Positions 43,274 to 54,218 of a DNA stretch of 64,000 nt are shown here, piece after piece. The stretch covers positions 1 to 64,000 of the forward strand of contig BQIV01000012.1 of assembly GCA_021604005.1 (NCBI GenBank). Reading direction: 5' to 3'. The notes under the pieces were generated by a model. The model did not search any database and was not told where the DNA came from. It saw only the letters and a program-made list of their open reading frames with translations. This stretch comes from Nitrospirales bacterium (GTDB lineage Bacteria; Nitrospirota; Nitrospiria; Nitrospirales; UBA8639). Made by a program: the position numbers and the translations under genes. Position 1 is the first letter of the stretch. Every line of letters starts with the position of its first letter.

Positions 43274-44272
43274 TCAGACTCCTTGAGCCAGCATGTTCAT
43301 GATCAAGTGGATCATCGTGTCTTTGTGCGTTGGGGCGGACTCGGCCACTAGGAGGGTCAGGGCTGCCAATCCGATGTCATTGATTACGGGCAGTCCTTCC
43401 TTATTGAGAAGGCGACCGTTGCGATTCAGGAAATCCACGAACAAGAACGCTCCGCAGCGCTTGTTGCCATCAGAAAATGGATGGTTCTTGATGACGAAAT
43501 AGAGCAGATGTGCGGCCTTGCACTCTACGTTTGGGTAGGCCGGCTCACCAAATACGCTCTGGTCGAGGTTGCCAAGCAGAGCTTCGAAAGCCTCTTCCCT
43601 TTCTTGAGCGAACAACATGGAAGCTTCGCCACGCACCATCAGCTCGGTTTTTAATTCGGTCAGCGCTGCACGTGCCTCATCCAACGTGGGGAGGGTTCCG
43701 CCTGCGGTTGTGAGAGGTTCGGTCAGGAGTCCTTCGTCGTATCGTTGTAGTAGGACAAAGGTCTGGGTGTAGCGAGTGATAATATCCACCAGCCCACGCC
43801 CCATATCTGTTTGCAGTTCTGGGCTCTGTGCTGCCTTGTGCACCAGTTGCAGTGCCGTTTCCAACTCACGGGCATTAGCCTCGAAGCGTTGGCGGTTGAG
43901 AGTGTAGCCCTGCGTGAGATGCTCGCGCAGGATACGGGTGGCCCATTGGCGAAACAATACAGCGCGTTTTGAACTGACACGATAACCGACGGAGATTATC
44001 GCATCTAGGTTGTAGTGTTTAAGATGACGCTGTACGCGGCGGGAGCCCTCGGTTTGAACTGCTAAGAAATCCTTAGTAGTTGCCTGCTTACGTAACTCCT
44101 TGTCCCGAAAGATGTTTTTGAGGTGCATCAGAACGTTTTCAGGCGTAGTAGCGAACAAGGCACTCATCTGGCGCTGTGTCAGCCAGACGGTGTCGGCCTG
44201 GACGTCTAGCCTCACTTCAACCGGCTGACCGGTTTCTTGAAAAATCACCAGATCTGTTTGCCCATCTTCCAT
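43274..44272 (-). CDS. RhuM-like/Fic-domain protein in the restriction operon
   Basis: The 332-residue protein has an N-terminal RhuM-family region: VRLDVQADTVWLTQRQMSAL, then FATTPENVLMHLKNIFRDKE and LDAIISVGYRVSSKRAVLFR. A C-terminal Fic/Doc domain follows, with motif HPFSDGNKRCGAFLFVDFL (near 265; the catalytic His and the G-N-K/G-R loop are intact). Fic proteins AMP-ylate or phosphorylate targets. RhuM-Fic proteins often sit inside type I restriction operons, between hsdS and hsdR as here, and may be auxiliary toxins. Spacing is 21 nt from hsdS and 1 nt to the next ORF. Confidence 0.85.
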   Translation of the reverse strand: MEDGQTDLVIFQETGQPVEVRLDVQADTVWLTQRQMSALFATTPENVLMHLKNIFRDKELRKQATTKDFLAVQTEGSRRVQRHLKHYNLDAIISVGYRVSSKRAVLFRQWATRILREHLTQGYTLNRQRFEANARELETALQLVHKAAQSPELQTDMGRGLVDIITRYTQTFVLLQRYDEGLLTEPLTTAGGTLPTLDEARAALTELKTELMVRGEASMLFAQEREEAFEALLGNLDQSVFGEPAYPNVECKAAHLLYFVIKNHPFSDGNKRCGAFLFVDFLNRNGRLLNKEGLPVINDIGLAALTLLVAESAPTHKDTMIHLIMNMLAQGV

Positions 44273-44293
44273 AGTGTTTGCAGTAAGTCTTCG

Positions 44294-45478
44294 TTAAAGT
44301 TGGCCGGTGAAGGCTTGATGCAACAAGGATTTTTTCAACTCATCAAGTGCGGCGAGCTTTTGCTGGTAGATGGATTCGAGGTGTTGGGTTTCTTCGAAAA
44401 GAGAGTCAATCTTGGCCACAACACTCTGTTGGTGGCCTTGTGAAGGGGTAGGAATCATAACCCTCCTTAGTTCGTCGGAATTTATCTTAAGTGTTCCATG
44501 GGCTGCATTACTCAAAACATTATCGCTAGTATTGATTCGGACTCTAAGCGCAAAAAGGAGATACCGAGGAATGAGATTATTACTGGGGTGGATGGCTCTG
44601 ATGTCCTGGTTGAACGCGCACGGAATCATTAACTCGGCGATTTGAGCCCCGTGTGCTAACCCCATACCACGCACAAGGATCAGCAGCGCGCCCGCAGGGG
44701 CCATGCGTGTTGAGGATTCATCAACAGCTTTCTTAGAAATGTGCAATGCTGCATCTGACAATCGCGTTGATTTCATGTCACGCCCTGAAACCCACGGAAT
44801 GTCGCCATTCCAATAGCCGTTGTTCTTCTTAGATGGTGTACCGCCACTACTGAAGCTACAGACATTTTCGAGTGGTTGCTCGGTACATCGGCTACCATGG
44901 GGGGCGAACATAGCATTCAGATGGCTGTCGAAGAGGGCACGGGCGTTGTGGAGGTTCTTTTCAGCGTTGGCTTTGGCGGTGGCGATGCGCTCAAACGCTT
45001 CATCGAGAATGCTGACGATTCGCTGTTGTTCGGGGAGCGGGGGGACTGAAATGTCTATAGTTTTGAATTTATTCTGTGACAAATACTTGATAGTTGCTCC
45101 AGTAGCGGAAGCGTTCAATTCCTCAGCCTTACTAGTCATGAGGTGATACAAAAACAGGGGACTTAAAGTTGCCTTCGGGACTAATCCGATAAAGGTCTGG
45201 TTAGTTACCAGAGGTGTAGATACGATTGCGCATCGTCCAAGGTCTGCACTGCATGAGACAATCACGGTATTGCGAGGGAAAACCCGCAAAGGCATTTCCC
45301 TTATAACTTCCTGTGTCACGCACTTTCCCGACTTGGATTTCGAGAGAAACACTCCGTCGATGTCCTCGATTCTGCACCACGGTATCGAGCCATCAAAGAA
45401 CTTCGGCTTGTCGCGTTGAGGGACTATGAAATCTTGAATGTAGTCGGCGAGCTTGCCGCGCTCCCAGTTCTTCTTCAT
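44294..45478 (-). CDS. hsdS: Type I restriction specificity subunit
   Basis: The 394-residue protein shows the two-TRD layout. Each half has a target recognition domain followed by a conserved helix: after TRD1, SVPPLPEQQRIVSILDEAFE, and at the C-terminus IPTPSQGHQQSVVAKIDSLF with KKSLLHQAFTGQL. TRD2 starts about residue 200 (LENVCSFSSGGTPSKKN). It sets the DNA sequence recognised by both the methyltransferase and the nuclease. It overlaps hsdM by 4 nt. The recognised sequence cannot be read from the protein. Confidence 0.92.
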   Translation of the reverse strand: MKKNWERGKLADYIQDFIVPQRDKPKFFDGSIPWCRIEDIDGVFLSKSKSGKCVTQEVIREMPLRVFPRNTVIVSCSADLGRCAIVSTPLVTNQTFIGLVPKATLSPLFLYHLMTSKAEELNASATGATIKYLSQNKFKTIDISVPPLPEQQRIVSILDEAFERIATAKANAEKNLHNARALFDSHLNAMFAPHGSRCTEQPLENVCSFSSGGTPSKKNNGYWNGDIPWVSGRDMKSTRLSDAALHISKKAVDESSTRMAPAGALLILVRGMGLAHGAQIAELMIPCAFNQDIRAIHPSNNLIPRYLLFALRVRINTSDNVLSNAAHGTLKINSDELRRVMIPTPSQGHQQSVVAKIDSLFEETQHLESIYQQKLAALDELKKSLLHQAFTGQL

Positions 45479-46857
45479 AGCAGTACCCTGATATTTCCCA
45501 ACACTTTCCCGCTCTCGGCATCCAGCGCAGCGATTTCATCCATGATTTCTTGTGGACTGCGGTGCGCGATAACTTCGCTGCCGTTCGGGTTTTTTACGGA
45601 AAGGTCATAGGATGGTGGGTCAATGCTTTTGATGTCTACGGTCCAACTCTTCGGCGAGTCGGAGAAGGTCTTTTGCAGCTTCACAAACTCAGATAGATCC
45701 CTGTCATTGAGTGGGTTGGTTTTGCCAAGGCTGCGGCCTGGATCGAGCTGGTAGAACCAGATTTTTCGAGTGGGCGCACCTTTCTCGAAGAAGAGGACGA
45801 CGGTCTTGACGCCTGCGCCCTGGAAGGTGCCGCCCGGACAATCGAGGACGGTGTGCAAGTTGCAGCTTTCCAGCAGCAGTTTACGCAGGCTGACCGAGGC
45901 ATTATCCGTATTGGAAAGAAAAGTATTTTTGATGACCATGCCACCGCGACCGCCAGCCTTGAGCATTTTGATGAAATGCTGAAGGAAGAGAAACGCCGTT
46001 TCGCCGGTGCGGATGGGGAAGTTTTGTTGAACCTCCTTGCGTTCCTTGCCGCCGAAAGGCGGATTGGCCAGCACGATCTCATAACGGTCTTTTTCCTGAA
46101 TGTCTGCAAGGTTTTCGGTGAGTGTATTGGTGTGGATAATGTTCGGCGCTTCAATGCCATGGAGGATCATGTTCATGATCGCAATGACATAGGCGAGCGA
46201 CTTCTTTTCCTTTCCATAGAATGTACGGGATTGGAGAGTGGTAAGGTCTTTGGTGGTGAGGTTCCTCTTTTTGGATTTTAGATAGTCGAACGATTCACAG
46301 AGGAAGCCAGCCGAACCGCAGGCGCCGTCGTAGATTCGCTGACCAATCTTGGGTTTGACCACCTGCACCATGGCGCGAATGAGCGGGCGGGGGGTGTAAT
46401 ACTCGCCGCCGTTGCGCCCGGCATTACCCATGTTCCTGATTTTGGCTTCGTAGAGGTGACTAAGCTCGTGCTTTTCTGCCTGCGAGCGAAAGCGCAATTC
46501 ATCGATATGATCGATGATTTCGCGTAGGTTGTAGCCGCTCTGGATCTTGTTCTTGATTTCCCCGAAAATCTCGCCAATCTTGTACTCGATGGTGTTCGGC
46601 CCACTGGCCTTTTGCTTAAAGCCGTGCAGGTAGGGAAATAACTTGAGAATCACGAAGTCACGGAGATCGTCGCCAGTTTGGGCTTTCTGGTATTTCTTCC
46701 CCACGAGCTTCGCCTCCGTGGCCTTGTCCTGTTCCAGGCCATCCAGGTATTTCAGAAACAGCAGCCAAGAGGTCTGTTCGGTGTAATCCAGCTCCGTCGT
46801 ACAGCCGGCTTCCTTCCGAAGCACGTCATCGATATTCCTAAACGCTTGTTCAAACAT
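45475..46857 (-). CDS. hsdM: Type I restriction DNA methyltransferase subunit
   Basis: The 460-residue protein has an N-terminal helical HsdM domain (FRNIDDVLRKEAGCTTELDY) and an N6-adenine methyltransferase core. In that core NAGRNGGEYYTPRPLIRAMV precedes motif I, IYDGACGSAGFL, and motif IV is NPPF (VLANPPFGGKERK). It methylates adenine in the site selected by HsdS and protects host DNA. It is the first gene of the operon hsdM-hsdS-rhuM/fic-ORF-hsdR. Confidence 0.93.
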   Translation of the reverse strand: MFEQAFRNIDDVLRKEAGCTTELDYTEQTSWLLFLKYLDGLEQDKATEAKLVGKKYQKAQTGDDLRDFVILKLFPYLHGFKQKASGPNTIEYKIGEIFGEIKNKIQSGYNLREIIDHIDELRFRSQAEKHELSHLYEAKIRNMGNAGRNGGEYYTPRPLIRAMVQVVKPKIGQRIYDGACGSAGFLCESFDYLKSKKRNLTTKDLTTLQSRTFYGKEKKSLAYVIAIMNMILHGIEAPNIIHTNTLTENLADIQEKDRYEIVLANPPFGGKERKEVQQNFPIRTGETAFLFLQHFIKMLKAGGRGGMVIKNTFLSNTDNASVSLRKLLLESCNLHTVLDCPGGTFQGAGVKTVVLFFEKGAPTRKIWFYQLDPGRSLGKTNPLNDRDLSEFVKLQKTFSDSPKSWTVDIKSIDPPSYDLSVKNPNGSEVIAHRSPQEIMDEIAALDAESGKVLGNIRVLL

Positions 46858-47126
46858 GTGTACCTATTCGGTGCTACTCATTCTGGTCATGAGTTGTAAG
46901 GAAGAATTCTAAATTCTTCTAGTGTTTACACTTAATTTGGTAGCTTCAGAATGGCGATCCCAGGATCAAATTAAGAGACAATGGGAATTTCGCCATGCTA
47001 CCCAACCCCTCAATAAAAGTACAGTTTCGCGAAACCATTTGATGGCGCTGGAACTCGCTTCACCCGAATAATGGCTATTGGTACGGCTATACCTCTTTTA
47101 AGAATATTTTTATCGGTGAAAAAGAG
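46858..47126. other. Region between hsdM and the MNT/HEPN module
   Basis: About 270 nt with the hsdM promoter presumably at its left end. It includes the first copy of a 27-bp direct repeat (46995-47021). No gene was recognised. Confidence 0.5.
46995..47021. repeat. 27-bp direct repeat, copy 1, flanking the MNT/HEPN module
   Basis: The repeat starts ATGCTACCCAACCCCTCAA. A second copy at 47969-47995 differs at one base of 27. The two copies bracket the MNT and HEPN genes and lie in the same orientation. Confidence 0.75.
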
Positions 47127-47519
47127 TTAGGCGGAGAGTGGAAACAGCTCGGGATTTTCTTTATGGATAGCACTCAGAATTCTTTCTGTGGCTTCAATCG
47201 CATCTTTCACTTCTTCATAGGTCACATGAATTTGGCCCCCGTAATCGCCAGTTGAGCGTAAGCGAATCAAGAATGCATAGTCTTCACCAAGTTCACGTGG
47301 CCAGCGATTGGTCTTCACTAATTCTCGATGCACCGCAGTCTCGATGCCGGAATGTCGAATAAAGGTTTTGCCTTCGGAGGAGAAAAGAGCTGAGACCGCG
47401 TAAAAGGCGGAATACTATGCCCGTGAAGATGCGGCGTCGGGATCGGATTGTGCGGTGTGCTTAGCTGTTTCAAAAGCCTGACGAGCACGTGCCCAAAAGT
47501 CGGCTGTTTCCTGATTCAC
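47127..47519 (-). pseudogene. HEPN-domain toxin gene with an internal stop
   Basis: The frame begins with GTG at 47519, overlapping the MNT stop by 4 nt. It encodes NQETADFWARARQAFETAKH at the start, then SRA, a TAG at 47417-47415 (codon 35), and YSAFYAVSALFSSEGKTFIR onward to PELFPLSA. Without the stop it would be a typical 130-residue HEPN protein. The conserved R-x4-6-H motif region appears as RHSG, and the helix after the stop is the usual S-A-x-Y-A-x-x-A motif. A single nonsense change inactivates or truncates it. Internal re-initiation at 47333 would give only the last 68 residues. Confidence 0.82.
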
Positions 47520-47842
47520 ACCAGGATACCGTCTTCTTTGGCATTGCGATACCAACTGGATTCGCCTGCTTGATAGGCATTTTCATCGATAGGCATAGCA
47601 TGAATCGGACAGTCTGTCTCTAATTGCAGAGGATAAAGGGCCTTGATGATGGTTCGAAGTTCACGGCCTAGGGATATGGGAGGTGTTAGGAGAACTAGAA
47701 GGTCAATATCGCTGCCGAGAGACATATCGCCTCGTGCGGCGGAACCGTAAAGAACCACCCCCTTGAGGCGGTTACCGTAGACTGTGTGGAGTATCTTACG
47801 AGCCCGCTCGACCAGTGGTTTGATATCAGAAGTATTTTCCAT
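47516..47842 (-). CDS. MNT-type nucleotidyltransferase antitoxin
   Basis: The 108-residue protein is a minimal nucleotidyltransferase: KGVVLYGSAARGDMSLGSDI with G-S-x(3)-G-D...S-D-x-D, then DLLVLL, is the catalytic strand-helix motif. MNT proteins neutralise HEPN toxins, in several systems by AMP-ylating the HEPN active site. The ATG at 47842 is chosen because the fold begins soon after; a GTG at 47866 is possible. It precedes HEPN with a 4-nt overlap, the usual order. Confidence 0.85.
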   Translation of the reverse strand: MENTSDIKPLVERARKILHTVYGNRLKGVVLYGSAARGDMSLGSDIDLLVLLTPPISLGRELRTIIKALYPLQLETDCPIHAMPIDENAYQAGESSWYRNAKEDGILV

Positions 47843-47968
47843 CTTGGTTCTTTGTTGCCTGCACACTCTGATCTGGCTAACCCCCTAAGTCTATATAAAG
47901 TAGAAAGAATTCGTGTTTTGAGTATTTAACGGTCAATAGGTGTATTTGATTGTTATCATACCATACCG

Positions 47969-47995
47969 ATGCTACCCAACCCCTCAACAAAAGTA
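47969..47995. repeat. 27-bp direct repeat, copy 2
   Basis: The same sequence as 46995-47021 with one C/T difference. It lies 127 bp upstream of the MNT start, so the pair frames a segment of about 950 bp containing the module. Confidence 0.75.
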
Positions 47996-48086
47996 TAAGG
48001 GATTTACGGTTGATGAGTTCGCCGGGTCTTTGAGTCCTCTGATATGATTGATCACGATGTCGTGCATGAAACGAGGGAACGTCTTA

Positions 48087-48704
48087 ATGTTGACGATCAA
48101 TTGTATACGCAGCCTTGTCATCTGCGCATTTCTGTTGCTATTTGGGTATAGTACCTACCGACCGAGTAATCTCGATAACATTTGCGATATTTTTCTCGGT
48201 GACACGGACTGGTATGAGGCTAGTCGTGATGCTCAACGTCAATGGGGTACGCCGATCCATGTCATGATGGCCATTATGCATCAGGAATCGCGATTTATCG
48301 ATGACGCACAACCACCGCGTGATTGGTTCTTAGGCATTATTCCTTTGCCACGAGATTCATCCGTGTACAGGTATGCGCAAGCTCAAGATTATACATGGCA
48401 GGAGTTCAGGTCGCAGACTGACGACACTGGTGTGGATCGTGACGATTTTGAAGACGCGATTAATTTTATCGGCTGGTATACCAATGGCAGTCAGAAACGA
48501 CTCAAGCTTTCCAAGTGGGATGCCTATGGTCAGTATTTAGCGTATCATGAAGGTCGTGGCGGGTATCAGTGAAAAACCTATCAACAGAACCCTTGGCTGA
48601 AAAAGGTCGCCCAAAAAGTTAAGAGGCGTGCCCTCCGGTACAGCAAACAACTGAAAACCTGTCAGGCCGAGTTAGATGATGAAGTCGATAGTTGGTTGTT
48701 TTGA
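48087..48704 (+). pseudogene. Lytic transglycosylase-like gene with an in-frame TGA
   Basis: The frame starts MLTINCIRSLVICAFLLLFG (signal anchor) and carries an SLT-like domain. IHVMMAIMHQESRFIDDAQP contains the catalytic Glu, and the C-terminal AYGQYLAYHEGRGGYQ is typical. A TGA stands at 48570-48572. The same frame continues KTYQQNPWLKKVAQKVKRRA, then LRYSKQLKTCQAELDDEVDS and WLF to a stop at 48704, with family-like composition. Homologues usually have Arg or Trp where the TGA stands, so one substitution shortened the protein to 161 residues. The core domain is intact and could still be active. The ATG at 48087 has GAGGGA 8 nt upstream. Confidence 0.78.
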
Positions 48705-48868
48705 ACATACTATCGTCTGAATTTTAGGAACAACGAGTGACGGAATGCCGGAGGCAGGAGCATGAAGGCAGGAATGTGTCGAAAAACGTAAAAAGGGAGA
48801 TGTCAGATGATAGACGACAAAAGACTCTTCTCTTTAGTGTTTCACTTTTCCCGTTTTTCATCTCCCGT

Positions 48869-48937
48869 CTTCACACATCCAAATTATCGGCCTGGCCGGC
48901 ATTGGCTATGAGGAATTCGTAGCAGACGTCGGTTTTT
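48869..48937. repeat. Duplicate of the parE 3' end
   Basis: This 69-bp stretch is nearly the same as 49734-49802, the last codons and stop of parE. Read on the minus strand it encodes [16 protein letters not shown] and a stop, compared with [16 protein letters not shown] in ParE. The two copies are direct repeats framing the antitoxin/PIN module. Weaker similarity (TTCACTTTTC) continues on the outer side. Confidence 0.85.
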
Positions 48938-49044
48938 ATGAAGTCTGATAAATAGAAAATTGAATCGATTGACCCGTTTTGACTTCTCTTTTATACTGAT
49001 AACAGTGGAAAGGAAGTGACGAGTTCATTGTTGAGAGAACACTC

Positions 49045-49272
49045 ATGGAAATGATTCAGGTCTCAAAAGACGGCACGATTCGTCTTCCCAGACGCCTCTT
49101 TAAACCTACAGACAAAGTAATCCTTTTCACTGACGATGATACCGTCGTCATCAAAAAAGTCGAAGGGCCGAGGTTGTCGTCTCTCGCTAAACGGTCCAAG
49201 TCCCGATCAATGTCAATGGGAGAAATCGTTCAAGAAGTTCGTGCCTACCGAAAAGCTAAGCAAAATCGGTGA
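49045..49272 (+). CDS. AbrB/SpoVT-like antitoxin
   Basis: The 75-residue protein begins MEMIQVSKDGTIRLPRRLFK, a swapped-hairpin AbrB-type DNA-binding start, and continues with DKVILFTDDDTVVIKKV. The basic C-terminal tail (AKRSKSRSMSMGEIVQEVRA) would bind the toxin. It overlaps the PIN gene by 4 nt. ATG 49045 has only weak upstream support; a Met at residue 3 is also possible. Confidence 0.75.
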   Translation: MEMIQVSKDGTIRLPRRLFKPTDKVILFTDDDTVVIKKVEGPRLSSLAKRSKSRSMSMGEIVQEVRAYRKAKQNR

Positions 49273-49697
49273 GAGTTGTTGCCGATACCAATGTGCTGAT
49301 ATCGGCACTGTTATGGGTTGGACTGCCTCACCGGATTCTAGAATTTGCTGAAGAAGGCAACATTCAACTCTACACATCACCTCCCCTGGTACAAGAATTA
49401 GCTGAGGTTCTACGTCGGCCTAAATTTTCAGCACGCTTGCAAGCTCTGCGTGTGATTTCAGATAATCTGGTAGCTGGTTATGTGAGGTTAGCTCATCTTG
49501 TCCTTCCCAAACCCATACCCCCAACCATCCTCGAAGATATTGCCGATGATGCGGTCCTTGCCTGTGCCTGCGCAGCTAAAGCCAAGTACGTGATCAGTGG
49601 AGATTCACACCTCCTTCATGTCAGATCTTATGAAGGAATTTTAATCGTCTCACCGCATGCATTTTTTAGAAAAGAGGAAATGAGGATTCAGGAATAA
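49269..49697 (+). CDS. PIN-domain toxin
   Basis: The 142-residue protein begins MRVVADTNVLISALLWVGLP, with the first PIN aspartate. It has SPPLVQELAEVLRRPKF (Glu) and DIADDAVLACACAAKAKYVI, then SGDSHLLHV, with the remaining aspartates. This matches the putative PIN toxin family of COG1569. Overlap with the upstream antitoxin by 4 nt supports a toxin-antitoxin pair. The module lies between two copies of the parE 3' end, consistent with recent insertion. Confidence 0.88.
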   Translation: MRVVADTNVLISALLWVGLPHRILEFAEEGNIQLYTSPPLVQELAEVLRRPKFSARLQALRVISDNLVAGYVRLAHLVLPKPIPPTILEDIADDAVLACACAAKAKYVISGDSHLLHVRSYEGILIVSPHAFFRKEEMRIQE

Positions 49698-49733
49698 ATG
49701 GACGGTTTTGGCTTCACTTTTCACTCCTTGTAT

Positions 49734-51679
<1,946 letters not shown>

Positions 51680-51727
51680 CTAACTCTTTGGGTATCTCGT
51701 GTCGTTGGTGGAACGTTGACGATGCAT

Positions 51728-54151
51728 TTAATTGGTCGGCTCTGTTGGGAATTCCGGTAAGATCGCTTCCTGAATTTCAGCCCCACTGAGGCTTCCTCGA
51801 CGAAAAAGCGGATGGCCTTTTCCTCCACGGCTGACGGCTTGATATTTTTTGGAAGACACCGGCAATTTTGTCCCATCCTGTTTAAGCAGGATGACTTGTT
51901 CCTGCTTGTCTTTCAGGAGACCGAAGGCCACAACATGATCGTGTTGGTCTAATTTAATCACAATCACGCCTCGTCCCGGTCCAGACAGGAGGGGAATGTC
52001 TTCAGCCTGACAGAGTAACAAGCGACCGCGTTGGGAGGCTACCGCGACGGTTGATGTGGCGAGTGTTTCTTCGAGAAACCCAAGACTCACGACTTCTTCG
52101 CCGTCTTTTAGTTTGATGAATTTTCGACCTAATCGGGTTGACGGCTCTTGAAACGTACGTAATTCAATTCGCACACCCATGCCGGTTGAACTCACGGCAA
52201 TGGCTTGCCCTATCGAGGATGCCCCGTCTTTGGCTGATTGAGCAAATAATGGAAGGGATTTTGAGGCTTTCCCTTTCGACTTGACGGGCTCGACTGGTCG
52301 GATACGTGGATCTAAGCTCAAGGCGGCAATGATACGTTCGCCATCTTTAAATTTGAACAATTTTTGTGCAGGATCACCGTATCCGCTGCGGGCTGGAGGA
52401 ATATCGCCGATGCGTATGGTGTAGGCGCTGCCGTAGTTCGAGAAAAACACGACATTGTCGACGGTGCTGCCGACAAGTGCGAGCATGAGCCGGTCGCCTT
52501 CTCGAAGCCGGGTTTTTGATAAGTCTTTGATGAGACCAACTCGTCGAATCCATCCATCGGTTGAGACGGTGAGAATCGCATCCTCTTTCACCATGTAGGC
52601 TTCCGGGTCAAACTGCACTTCATTAGTTTGGCGCCGGCCAATTTTGGTGCGACGCTTGTTTGAAAAGGTATTAGAAACTTCCGTCAGTTCGTTTTTGACT
52701 ACGGTCCAGAGTCGTGGCTTGGAGGCGAGGAGGGCTTTGAGTTCTTTCGCCTGTCGGCGCTTGTCGGTGAGTTCATCCAACATTTTCTTGATTTCTGTGC
52801 GTGACAATTTATAGATCGCCGTTTCGAGAATGGCCTCAGTTTGTATGGCGTCCAGATCGAACCGTTGCTGAAGTTTCTGTGCGGAATCAGCTTTACCGTC
52901 GCTTTGTCGTATGATTTTGAGCACTTGATCGAGTGCATCAAAAATAATTTTAAATCCATTGAGAATGTGAATACGGCGTTCCAGCACCCGCAAATCAAAT
53001 TCGTACCGCCGTTTAACCGTCTCGAATCGAAAATCGATAAACAGTTCGAGTATGTGCTTGAGGTTCAGGCAGTCGGGTCGTGACGCTGAAGCGTCTGGCA
53101 TTGGAACTAAGCACGTGAGATTGACGGAGAAATTATTCTGTAATGGAGTGTTCTTAAAGAGATACGCCATGGCGACATCGGGGTCGGCGCCTTTTTGAAC
53201 CTCAAGAGCAATGCGCACATCGGTGGTGGATTCATCACGAACGTCCAGAAGTTGAGGGATTTTTCGTGCACCAATGAGTTCGCCTATTCGTTCGACAATC
53301 GTTGATTTGTCAACGGCAAATGGAATGGAGGTGATGATGATTTCCGATTGTCCAGGCCTTGATTGATCGACGGTGTACTCACCACGTAGCCGGACGGATC
53401 CTTGCCCTTTCTCGTAAATTTCGCGAATGTCTGAACGATTGTTGAGGATTTCTCCACCTGTTGGAAAGTCAGGGCCTTTGACGTGTTTGAGCAGATCGGT
53501 AATCGAGCAGTTGCGATTATTGATGAGGGTTACAGCCGCGTCGATGACTTCCCCGAGATTATGCGGAGGAATATTCGTGGCCATGCCAACGGCAATGCCT
53601 GTAGAACCGTTGACCAGCAAGTTGGGAAATCGTGCTGGCAGAACGAGGGGTTCTTCGGCTTTCCCATCGTAATTGGGTTGCAGATCGACGGTGTCTTTGT
53701 TGAGTTCGGACAGCAGGTCTAACGCCGCTGGCGCTAATCGCGCTTCGGTATACCGGTAGGCGGCTGGAGGATCACCATCAAGGCTGCCAAAGTTTCCATG
53801 TCCATCAACGAGAGGTAGCCGCAAAGACCAGGCTTGCGCCATGCGGGCCATGGCATCGTAGACAGCCGAATCACCATGGGGATGCCATTCTCCAATGACG
53901 GAACCCACCACTTTGGCGCTTTTGATCGGCGGCCGGTCAGGCGTTAAGCGATGGTTGTGATACATCGAAAAGAGAATGCGTCGTTGCACGGGTTTCAAGC
54001 CGTCGCGCACGTCTGGAAGGGCGCGAGAGGTAATGACCGAGAGGGCGTAGTTAAGGTATCGCTGTCGTGTTGTTTCATCTAGCGGGACGGATGTAATGCT
54101 TTCATCGACGCGAGGGTTTGGTTTGGTTTTCTTTGATTTCGTTTTGGCCAT
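51728..54151 (-). CDS. parC: DNA topoisomerase IV/gyrase subunit A
   Basis: The 807-residue protein has the breakage-reunion core. LNYALSVITSRALPDVRDGL is near the start, followed by KPVQRRILFSMYHNHRLTPD. The catalytic tyrosine is in AAYRYTEARLAPAAL (near residue 130), and IPPHNLGEVIDAAV follows. The C-terminal half (from about 500) contains the strand-rich propeller with DAILTVSTDGWIRRV and GRLLLCQAEDIPLL; a strict GyrA-box is not evident, favouring ParC. A coiled coil lies near 440-490. parE is directly downstream. Confidence 0.9.
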   Translation of the reverse strand: MAKTKSKKTKPNPRVDESITSVPLDETTRQRYLNYALSVITSRALPDVRDGLKPVQRRILFSMYHNHRLTPDRPPIKSAKVVGSVIGEWHPHGDSAVYDAMARMAQAWSLRLPLVDGHGNFGSLDGDPPAAYRYTEARLAPAALDLLSELNKDTVDLQPNYDGKAEEPLVLPARFPNLLVNGSTGIAVGMATNIPPHNLGEVIDAAVTLINNRNCSITDLLKHVKGPDFPTGGEILNNRSDIREIYEKGQGSVRLRGEYTVDQSRPGQSEIIITSIPFAVDKSTIVERIGELIGARKIPQLLDVRDESTTDVRIALEVQKGADPDVAMAYLFKNTPLQNNFSVNLTCLVPMPDASASRPDCLNLKHILELFIDFRFETVKRRYEFDLRVLERRIHILNGFKIIFDALDQVLKIIRQSDGKADSAQKLQQRFDLDAIQTEAILETAIYKLSRTEIKKMLDELTDKRRQAKELKALLASKPRLWTVVKNELTEVSNTFSNKRRTKIGRRQTNEVQFDPEAYMVKEDAILTVSTDGWIRRVGLIKDLSKTRLREGDRLMLALVGSTVDNVVFFSNYGSAYTIRIGDIPPARSGYGDPAQKLFKFKDGERIIAALSLDPRIRPVEPVKSKGKASKSLPLFAQSAKDGASSIGQAIAVSSTGMGVRIELRTFQEPSTRLGRKFIKLKDGEEVVSLGFLEETLATSTVAVASQRGRLLLCQAEDIPLLSGPGRGVIVIKLDQHDHVVAFGLLKDKQEQVILLKQDGTKLPVSSKKYQAVSRGGKGHPLFRRGSLSGAEIQEAILPEFPTEPTN

Positions 54152-54218
54152 TGTGGTGTTATCTACAAGTCTGGAAGGGAATCATCGTACTCGAACGCAA
54201 TTGGCTGAGGTGTACTGG

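Noticed and set aside
48737-48922. 61-codon plus-strand frame
   Set aside because: Covers the duplicated parE end and repeat-like sequence; no evidence of a protein.
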